A DNA stretch of 64,000 bases, taken from assembly GCA_033032175.1 (NCBI GenBank), contig CM065313.1, positions 20,194,327-20,258,326 on the forward strand, in the 5' to 3' direction. Origin of the DNA: Saturnia japonica. Lineage: Eukaryota > Arthropoda > Insecta > Lepidoptera > Saturniidae. Every line of letters begins with the position of its first letter. Position 1 is the stretch's first letter. The notes under the pieces are model-generated. The model searched no databases. It worked only from the letters and a program-made list of their open reading frames with translations, and had not been told where the DNA came from. Positions 25,900 to 36,800 of this stretch are shown one piece after another. The translations under genes and the position numbers were made by a program.

Positions 25900-26118
25900 T
25901 CGTAAAATTGAAGTGTCTGTTTGTAATGTTAAAATAATAGCTTTTTATTAAACGTATATGATAATATAAATATACGGTACTGTTGGCAGATTTTTTTTAA
26001 AATATTTGTTTAATAAATTTTTTTGGTCCGGCTAATCGCCGAAACGGTTAGACCGATTACGACAGAACTTTCACTGGCAGATAGCTGATTTTATAAGGAG
26101 TAATTAAGTCTATTTAAT
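25900..26118 (+). mobile_element. Helitron-like 500-bp family, 5' half
   Basis: It contains TTGAAGTGTCTGTTTGTAAT, GTCCGGCTAATCGCCGAAAC and GGCAGATAGCTGATTTTATA in family order, then breaks off about 100 bp before the SINE at 26211. Confidence 0.55.
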
Positions 26119-26210
26119 ACAATGATCGAACTTCAACAAGGGTTGCCACCCGTATTTTATATTAAATTATTGTGTATGTATATCTGCCTCATTAGCATAA
26201 TGTTCGTAAA

Positions 26211-26433
26211 CGCAACTGCTATGCTCGAGGGCCTGGGTTCGATTCCCTGGTCGAGCAAAGTGTTATTGGGATTTTATATAAAACTCTCAGTAGCAGCTCT
26301 GAGTTTGGATTTGTGCCCGATTTATGGAAATAGGCTCACACATGGGACCTAAATACAGACCATGCGAACTGTACACTACACTTCTGCCTAACCCTTCGGC
26401 GATACTAGCGTGATGGTATGTTATATTATATTT
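26211..26433 (+). mobile_element. tRNA-derived SINE, copy 2
   Basis: It has a B-box GGTTCGATTCC near 26236 and the same body blocks as 17145-17371, including GGTCGAGCAAAGTGTTATTG, CTCAGTAGCAGCTCTGAG, and a final TAGCGTGATGGTATGTTATA. Collinear, with several substitutions and small indels. Confidence 0.75.
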
Positions 26434-27725
26434 ATTGTGTTATTTTGTGCAATTATGCTCTATACTATAATATAAAAAGTAAAGTTTATAGAATAAAAAA
26501 ATTCACATGGTTTTATCTTTCTACGTTTCTGAGAAAAATGCATCGTAATTTAATTTCATTTCTTAACACGGTTTACTTAATCTACTGTTTCCATTGATAT
26601 CTTATAATCTACTACTTTTTCAGACAAGGTACCTACTTAATCTCTTACTTTTAAAAACCAATATACTTTATTTTCTCAAATAAAAAGTGGCAACCCAAGC
26701 TTCTACAATAATAACACGTATACTATTTTAATCGATTATTATTAACATCTATGACAGTCATCAATACCTATTTACATTTTTATATTATATACCTACGTCA
26801 TAAAAATACAAGACATTTTTCATAAACTAAAACTATACCTTGATATAAGTATTAAAATTTCAACAGCTCGTTTGTATATCAAATATATTTTCAGGTTTTT
26901 GATGAATGCAATGACTAATGTTAATATTTAAAAATAATTTTCGATATAGATATTAAGTAAATTATCTATAAAAACATCGATAACGGCCACCTCTATATCG
27001 TAAATATATAGTCCGACTTTATTAGCAGTGATAAGTGAGGCTATAAACTAATATACCCACACTTTGGAGAGGTTTGATAAGATTTTTCGAAAAAAATAAA
27101 TAATTTTAGTATTTTTCGCCGCCGCCCGACCGAGTGAAGGACTACACAATGGAAACTACATACGGCGAAAAATCCCATCTATGTGTTTGCGGACTACTGA
27201 AGGTAACTCAGTATAGGTACCCATTTTGTAAGGCAAGATTTTTTTTTGTAAACATATCTTCCCTTAAAGCTGTTTTGAATTATGCATATCATGTCGTCTT
27301 TTTCCGTAATAAAAATTTACCACAAGTAGACGTTCATTTATAGTGGTTACAAGTTAATGTTGTCTTCGGAAAGAAATATTTTGTATGGAACGGATATTTT
27401 AAATCCGGAGATAACATGAAATAAAAAAAAATTGAGAACATAATCAAGCTTCCCGTTGTGTCTAATAATGTTAGATATAATTATTATGATATTATATTTA
27501 TATATGACTATTATCAATTAGTACACATTTGAATAATATGTCAGGGACAGGAAAATGAGGATAAATAGTTGATTGACCCATGTATTAAAATCACTAACAT
27601 ATATACTGTAAATACATTAAGTTACCTAATGAAAAGATCGAGGTCGATAAAAAGATATACCTGTATTAAGGAAGTTAGTAAACCAGTCTTAAAGTATTTT
27701 GAAAAAAAATCCAAGATCGATGGAA

Positions 27726-27852
27726 CTAGTCCGGCTTTGGTTTGCTAAAGAGGAAAGCCGGAGTGACAGAATCCCGCGGGAACCAGCCGCGAGGACCACG
27801 CCGTGTTTCCTCTCCACTCATAATGTCCACCTTTTCCCCGAAGAGCCAATGT
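27726..27852 (-). CDS. ZDHHC6: ZDHHC6 exon 8 (Arg339 completion to stop, residues 340-380)
   Basis: The acceptor is GATATTTCTAG and the first base completes Arg339. The exon encodes HWLFGEKVDIMSG, the SH3-like closing motif GPRGWFPRDSV and the end FLFSKPKPD, stop TAG at 27726-27728. It lies 1.6 kb from exon 7. The phase-2 join TRQRR-HWLFGEK matches the family pattern closely. Confidence 0.9.
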
Positions 27853-30800
27853 CTAGAAATATCAATTAACAATAGATTACCACCACGAATCGATTATAGT
27901 CTTATAAGTTTGTGCGCGTCCGTCCTATGTTTGCGTTGGCGGGGGCGAGTTACTACAGACGATAACGAAGGCGGGGAAGGGAAACGCACTAAAGTAAGCA
28001 GTATTACGTCTTCATACAAAAGGCCGAAACGAAATCTAGGTAAACTTCAGTACACAAAAGTCATGAATACCCAATTTATAACTAACTAGCAACTCGCCCC
28101 GACTTCGCACGCGTAGCAGAGCATAATATATACTACATTTAAGAGGAATAATTACATAATATAACTCTATTGGTTTACGCGGAGTACGCCAATGAAACTT
28201 CCAGTTGGCATGATTTTTTCCGACATCTTTAACAATAATCGTCATATTTCAGCCAGTTTACACAAAACCTTAATGGATTATACACCTAAACCTTCCCCAC
28301 CAATCACTCCGTACATTGATTAAAACCGTATGAAAATCCGTTCGGTAGTTTTTAAGTTTATAGCGTTCAGACAGACACGGATAGCAACTTTATTTTCTAC
28401 TATGTATTGATGACGAAATATTATATTACCTACTTCCTAGAATTTCAATTGTTTCTGATTTATTAAACAAAGTAAAAAAAAATATTTTTAATTTAAAAAA
28501 AAATTACAATCTCTTCTTAATAACTCACAATCGCTTCTGAAAGTAGAAATAAAACCAAAGTATAAATATTTTTTTATAAAAACTTTCAAAAGCAGTAAAA
28601 TATTTTGGGAAAGAGATAATACATATTGATAATTTATCCAATATGTAAATACGTAATCCAAGAACCAGTCAGATGACAGTCCTGGCGCATGTTCATCTGC
28701 CGAGCGGCTGCAATTAATTATTTCAAGAACACTGCCGAGATAACATACTGTTCACTTTAGTGTAATGTGTAGTTCAGTGGCGTGCTACCTCGTCCCCGCC
28801 AACGTCTATAACATAGGGACGGTCGAGCACGAACTTGTACGACTATAAGTCTAAAACACTGAATGCCAATGTATATTATTTGCAGTAAGTATATAAAAAC
28901 TGTGCCGGTCGTTTCAAAAATCTAGCTTATCGAAGTTTTTACGATAATACATAAAATTATCAAGGATTTTTTTTTAAATAATAGCTTGCCAAATTGACGG
29001 TACTGTCCCTGATGGTAAGCACAGTACAATCCAAACACAACGGCGACCACCGAGTGACCGTAATCCATCGACGGTCACCGCTGTTTTGCCGGCCTGCATG
29101 TATATCTCTTCACGTTACGCTTGAAGGAACCGATGTCGTAAGAAGGAGGGAACACATTGGCGGGTAAAGGTTACACAATATGGTATGATAAAGAAAAGAG
29201 ATTGAGAACTTTTTACTTGTGTCCAGAAGCCTCCATCAATTATTCGAAATGATCAGATGCCTTCAATGATTTTGAAGAGTGTCCTGGTGTATCTTCAAAG
29301 TCGACGGTACGATACAAATGGAATTAAAATGGTACCACCCTTGAGATATTCGCTTTCCAACGAAAAAAAGAATCATCTAAATCATTTCACAAACAAAAAA
29401 TATGGCCTTTTTTTGAAGTCTGTTATAAACTATGATGGGTTATGATGGAAATAACAGTGAAGTACCTCCTCTGCCTGGTGACCCTGATGACGTCACCTGG
29501 CACGAGCGGGAGGCGCATCTCGTCAGTGCAGGGCGCCGATATAGCAGCCCGAGGGTAAACCATAACAGGTAACCATCGGCCTGAATACGAACCAGTCGCC
29601 GTGTACATGCGAGACCGGAGCCGTTTCTCTTGCTTCTGGATCTTCTGCTCCATCTGACGGGTAGACGTGGAGTTTAACTTCGGTTCCGGACCAGTAATGT
29701 CTCATCAGACCATTTCATTTTTTTTAATTATTATTAATTATAGGTTTACCGTTATGGCCACAACCCACATGATGATGTGGTATAAGATGGTGATACGCAA
29801 AACCTACTGGAAAGTCCGTGGAATACACCTATAGGTGCTTGGCATCAGATTCTCGACTTGAGGCTGGCAGCTAGCCAGGCGGTATGGCATAGTGGTAGGG
29901 GGCACCATGCAAGTTACCCTTACCTTTACTATTTTTTATTGTAAGCTGGCAAGAATTTGGTAAGTATCCGACTATTTTCTAGTTCTAATGAGGTAGAATT
30001 CTCTGGGCTAACGATTACTAAAGTGGATTCAGGGGATCCCAAGATGCAAAAGAAATAGACATACATACATACGCTCGAAAAACATAACCCTCCCTTTTCG
30101 CAATTTTACGCTCTAAAAATGCGTCAAAAATACATTACTTAAAAATGAAATTGTACACTTACAGTGAGATCATAAGGTTTGCAACCTTCCTTCAAAGGCC
30201 ACGATATACCATCGGAACGTTCGCCGTATAGCACCATCTTTAAGTTCCTCTTCCAGCCCAAGTCGTAAGGGTACACGAGTATACCTATGCCCTGCTCCTC
30301 GCGTCTGCTGATAGCCTTCTCCATTATCCAGTCTTCTATTGCTGTCTGATTGCGGACTATACCACGTATCTGTGATTTTATTTGACTAAATTAATACAAA
30401 AGTTTTAGAAATCTATTTAAAACATTTTGAAACAAATAGATCTTAATATCGTCGTACGGCGTTCAGTACCGCGAATATAAATTTGGGTCACTTTACAGAA
30501 GACAAAAAAATTGATTTGATTGTATTGCATACTTTACTATTTGCTAAATAACTCAATTTTGAGTAGTTATTTGGTCGTATTTTAAGCACACTATGAACTT
30601 ATTTTTGACAATTCTATCAGACAGGCCAGTTAGTTAAACATATAAATATTCAAAAATTACGCAAAATACCAGTGCACTGAGCTAGTGCAAAATTAATAAG
30701 AAAGATAATGGTATTAAAAGCTAACTGTAACACATTATATGAAAATGTATTTTTTACAGAAAAATTGTATGAATCAACAATTTATAATAAATCTAATAAA

Positions 30801-33800
30801 TTTATAAACTGTCGATAGATTGTGAACTGACACTAGAATTTCGAATTGTTGATTTGAATAACTTTGATTTGTTTCTGATCGCGGCTTTCTCATTCGGCTC
30901 GTGCTTTATTATCTCCGTTTCAGCGGAGCGGAGCTTAGATTCTCATGCAATTCTATTGGTCGAAATTTACACAACTGCGCTCTACTCCAGTGGACAAGCA
31001 GCATAAGATTGCAAATTTAGTGAAATGAAAGGGAAAAAAGTCCCATAAATATGTCACCAGAAAGGTAACACATACTATATGGATTTTTAATAAGATACCA
31101 AAAATAATCAGAAATCAACATTTTATTTGCCCTCACCTAGTGGTGAAAGCAAGTTATTATGTAAGTAAATAAATAAAAAATCTGTCATACATTTACCTGT
31201 AAAAACAATAACGCACTAACAGCGAGCACCACACCCACCGCCATCCCGATCGCGAGCAGAGTGAAAAGGAGTGTGGTAAGACTGAGGTAGATAATGGGTT
31301 CCTGCCCACTACCCTTGTGTATGTACCACACGCGGTTTATCGCGTGGTAGATGCATATCGACAGCACCTGTGACAGTCAGTGCGGTTCTTTGAAAGGGCG
31401 TCAACAAAACGAAACAGTTTATTTTGTTTGGATCTGAAGCCTGTAGGTAATTGTTGCCGAAAAGTAACCATTACAAAATCTTCTTTACTTGTCAAAAAGG
31501 TCAAAGTTATCATGTTCTTTTTATAGCATTCATTGTAGAAAACTTAATAATAAAGTTTGAAATTATATATTTGTGATGATTATTTAGGTTGGTTTCCTTG
31601 TGACGCTGGCTGACAACACTTATAGGTTAGTAAATATGAATTACTATGAAGCTGATGAGGGTCAGTGTTGAACAAGACGCGCCTCCAAGATTCCAAAGAC
31701 TGTTTAGACAGTGAGCGTTGTCTCCCGCGCGATACAGGTGACACTGCACTTGCAACCACTTAGCTACCCACACACAATATTTCCATACATACGTGCACAC
31801 CACATAGGTACATAAGTTCTGTAAGGAACATTTTTCTTTTTTATGTTAGTTAGTGTAGACCATATTTCAGATCACTAAATACATATAATGTTCCTTACTT
31901 CCTCGCAGGTGGCGGGGAAATGTATATATGTATATGTTAGTTTAGCTCGAATTTTACGGATAGGAAATTAGTCAGATCGCGACCTCATTGCAATCGCGCT
32001 AACAGCCCAAGCTGAGGTCCAGGCATTTTGGCACCCTTGCGTGCTTGTTGCCCACGCTTTCGCGGCCGAGTGCCTTAAGCGCTCGCCCCCAAGCCCGGTA
32101 AAGCCGTAAAAGAGCATTTTTAACCTTGAACCCCTACCCTAAGCAGCTCTGGAAACCTTACTCCGTACTCACCGCAGGAGCACAACACAGGATTATTTGG
32201 CTGCGATCTTCTGTAAGGTAGAGGTATTCCACTAGTCGGAGTGCCAAATCATTGTAATTCCTCAAAAATTTTCGACAAAGCGACACATGAAATAGTTGAC
32301 AATCTGATTTTCGTCATCTCTAGTCATTAGTATTTACTAAGTAATTGGTTAAACACATACACTTGCTTGTAGGTAGTACGCGGCAATGATCTTTATTAAT
32401 ATTGCGCTAGGTAATGTTTCCGCCCAACTACGCGCACACGGTCAATGTAACAAGAAAATCAGCCTTTGTTTCCTGTTCCTTGTTATAAGCACGATGTCTT
32501 ATGTTAAATACATTAATTACTCACTACGGAAGCATGAAAACATCCAAGAACTGCACATGTGAGGAACATTGTGAAGTAACAGTGATTGGCGTGACCAACA
32601 CAGCAGTTGATCCAGGGGCAATGGTGATCCATCTTCTTGACACAATAACCACCTGATGTAAAAGTAAATCTTATTACATATTGTCAGTATTAAGCTATTT
32701 ATATTATGATCATCATAAAAAGGTCGCATTACGTATCAATCCGATATAAATTGTTATGCCGACTATGCCGTGCAAATTTCGACACACTCTAAAAATATGC
32801 TTTTCGACTATAGTCGAAAAAGTTCGTGCGCGACCGTTCTATGTGAATGACGTTGGCGGGGACGAGGTAGCATGACGTTAAAAGTCAGTTAAAAAATAAT
32901 AATGGTAATTTCCTTGGATTTTTTTTTAAGAATTTTCATCTTTTTACTTATTACCTATCTTCTGTAAAATTCTATGGTCCTTAAAATTAGAGTAAGAATT
33001 TAAAAATCATCTTTCCCGTAACAAAACAAAAATACATAACTCCCCAAAAAAAAGTTACCCATCAATGATAATAAATTTTATTGAGTTTTTTTATTGTGTA
33101 CAAATAAAAACTATTTCAAGCAAATTATTGATAGTTTTTAAAAAGAAGTGATAATCATAAATCTACCATCGGATGTGATTTATAATGCCACATCTCTAAA
33201 ATACACACTTAGCATCTGTCATGAATTAGGTATAGTGAAATAATTTTTACGATCGGATCAATAGTTATGGTCTATAGTTTACCTACGTGTACAATCAGAT
33301 TCAAAAAGTTGTAACTATTACAATTAATTTCTACAGCCAAAATTGTATACATGTAGGCTCTAACTAGGCTAGCCAACCTTACTATATAGGTAATATCCGT
33401 ACAAGGCATGAATAGGATAATAAGACGACTTGCATCAAATTTTATAATTATTCAAAACTGGCATCACATAATGAATAAATGAGTATATCAATAAGCTTAC
33501 TTATTTCTAGTAACCGCATTCTAGTTAAAGTATGATTTTCTTTTAATAGGACTTACGCCTCCAATAAAATGTAAAAATGGCTACCATGGAAAGTATGCAT
33601 TTTTGACTTATCAACATATTGACGCTTTGTACGGATATAGTATTCTACTATATTAGGCATCTGACTACTATATTTATAAAAAAAAATATAGTTGGCAAAA
33701 CTACCATATTTTATTTGGATTAAAAAATTAACAACATTATTTATTCCAAAATGTTGAAGTGTAAAAGAGAACGCAGACCACAGCCTAAATCTTTTTCTGA

Positions 33801-36800
33801 ACAAGATTTGGTATGTCATTGTTAATTTGATTATTTTTCACTGTCAAAATTACATGTCTATCAAGCAGTAAAAAATATTCCTAAACATAAAAAAAAAATT
33901 TGAAACCTACTATGTTTTTTGCCATCTACTATAGTTTTTCAAGAAATAGCCTCGAAGATACGATATTTGATATAAAAATAGTTGGCAACTCTAGGTGTAG
34001 AAACGTCAAAAGTGACCTATTATTTTGTGATGCTTGTAACTCCAACCCATATTTAGAGTGGTAGAATCTATACAAGATTCAACTATAGAAGTATTACTGC
34101 TATGCTTATTTCTACTACAAGGTGCTATTGTGTTCCAGTTTGAAGATTTCCATTAATACTATGCACAGACAAAAAGTATTTCAATGCACCCTTAGAGGAT
34201 AGTGGATTGTATTCTTATCAACTACTTTTTTATTAAATTAAAATTACTTAAAACACTTACATTTCCTACAATGGTGTGCCCTTGGAGCTTTATAGCCATT
34301 ACACACTGAGCAGTACTGTAAAAATTGGGTGTCCTCTTCTTTGTCCTAAAATACAAAATATTTTCAATGAAATACCTATGCATTACTTAGACAGTGATTT
34401 TTCATTCAATATATAAGTTAGTAATTAGCATGTGGAAAGGTAATTACTAATTGATTTTTCTCCTGTATGGGATGAATATACTACATGTATTTAAGAGCTT
34501 GTTATTTAACCATCCAGGATAATAAATTGAAACACTACTTTTTGAGACACCATATTATAACACACACTTACATACACTTACATGCACAATTATTCATCTT
34601 ATAACTAATATCCCACAGAGTAAATCTTAAATTATACTTTTTTTATAAATTGTTTTTAACATTGGCCACTCTATCTATATGTACAAAGTACAAAAGAACT
34701 TGTTTTTATGCTTTCATTATACATGATTCTTCTTCTTTTTATACCAGCTAATTAGGGTCAGTAGAACATTTTTTCCACTCCCACTCTGTTCTACCAACTG
34801 TCATCTCAGTTATTCACACCTTTTATATGTATATTGGTGTAGGTATATTAATGGTATTTAATAGCTAAAAGTGTGTTTTTTAAAAAGTGTGTTAGATGAT
34901 TTTTCTAATTTAACATACAATATTATAAAATATGCCAATAGCATAATAAATTTTAAAAAATTGTCACCTACTGGCTTCCAACCCGATGGCACAAAGCCAG
35001 GTCCTTCAAGCAGTGATTGCAGGAAATAGTATAAAGTAGATGCAGCCAGGCCCAAGAACAACATTGCATGAAGAGCTCCTCCCACTGTTTCATGAGGAGG
35101 CCACCACATACCAAGGACATGCACCATTGCCCAAGTTATCAACTTAATTATACCTGGAAATATTATTTTTAAGTCATTGGCTTATTATATTTTTCGGCTC
35201 AGCTTTTTCATTGACGTCTGTCGAGTTGGGGGATGAAATTTTTTTACAGAAAGATTACATTATTATAAGCATATACGCAAAGTTTCAAAATGCGGTAACC
35301 CATAGTTTTGAGAAAAACAAATAAATAGAAATCAATTATTTTTGCAATATTTGTCAATCCCTACCACAGATTAGATACATATATATTTAACAGTTTATAT
35401 AAATTAAATTACAGCATTATTTTCAATACGAGCTATTAAAATTAATTACAGTCTTTTGCCGGCTTGTGTAAGAAACGTAAAACTGACGCCATTTTGTATT
35501 GTCACTGTTGGGTACACGTCACTTCCCCTCTGCGTGAGGGAGGGGAGGTGTGACGCTTCCCGGTTTGGACGGGCGTTTTATTGCTCCAGATGCCCGTCTC
35601 GTAGACGCCGTAGGATGCCAGTGGGGCAAGATGGTAGTGAAGGGTCCGGGCGGTGCAATAATGCATGACCGCTTGAGGTGCTGGGTCTTCAATTAAACTC
35701 AGTTTCTTCAGTACAATATTCACAGGACGACCAAAGTTTCTTCTTGTTCCTTATTGTAGTATCTTATACTCGATGGACTGCTCCGTGCCCTATACAGCGC
35801 CTCTTCGAGCTTAAGTAGTTCGGAGAAGTACCGTAGGAGAGCCCTGCTGTACTTTTGTACTTTTATGTTTGTTTTCACTTTGGTCGCCCTGATAACTGCT
35901 CTATATTTCTTTCTTTATATACATTGTGTACACATGTCATATACCAAAATGTAGCCATCCATTAAACATTGACATATTATATACATCAAGTACATATTAC
36001 GTAAATAGACTAAAAACAATGTTATTTACCCATTCGTAAACTTACTATGACATCAAATATTCTTATTATATCCACTTATTCTCTATACATTTACTTATTC
36101 TATAACAATTCTATTATCATATATGTAACATACAATACATAAGCATTTATATACAACTATATATATAACATGTAACTTATAATGTAGTGTAGTCGCTAAC
36201 ATTTTTCTATAATTTTATCTATTTCAATCTATTTTAACATGACACATAGTACACAACACATAAACACAATAACATAACACATGACACGATAATAAACAGT
36301 TCTGTCGCCAACAGTCATCATTTGTGTCCATATCAGTTGAGAGCATTTACATACTACTTTCGGTAAAAACAATATTTAACTACCACCATGGCTCCGAAGC
36401 CCCAGGTTTCATGTTCTGCCATGCCGTCTGAAGAATCAAGTGTAGTGTACGTGTTGGACTCTGATAAGTCACTTGTCGCGAGCTTTTCTGCAGGCCCCCC
36501 GTGTGTACAAGTGTTGGACTCCAGTGAGCCACTTGTAGGGAAACTGCACAGACTGGCTCATAGAATATTCTTGGTGAAGAAAATTAAAAATAGTGCATAA
36601 AGATGTTTTTCAAGAATTAATTAACGCAATACAATATGTTTATAAAATTGATTAAAAAATTATTAAAGTATTTAATTTGTTTTATTTTAACAGTACCTAT
36701 TAGGGAAGATAACAAATAAAATAATAGGTTAGGTTCAACTTATGGCAAAGAACTGAATTGATTGACTCCAACTGTACCTGGTACGAGTCTCTCCTACCCC

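Larger units (their letters stand above)
22315..27725. other. Intergenic region between convergent tubulin and ZDHHC6 genes
   Basis: It holds the tubulin 3' UTR with polyadenylation signals and a long hairpin, then mariner, hAT, Helitron-like and SINE insertions (each listed). From 26440 to 27720 I see only AT-rich sequence, which should include the ZDHHC6 3' UTR. A minus-strand AATAAA (TTTATT on plus, 27018-27023) is the clearest downstream signal but is 700 bp from the stop. Confidence 0.7.

Noticed and set aside
27742..28089. 115-codon plus-strand frame
   Set aside because: It overlaps ZDHHC6 exon 8 on the opposite strand and continues into a repeat; the minus-strand reading has the family motifs and exact splice phase.
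32517..32729. Minus-strand frame across ZDHHC6 exon 4
   Set aside because: It is out of frame with the DHHC reading; the correct frame gives MDHHCPWINCC.
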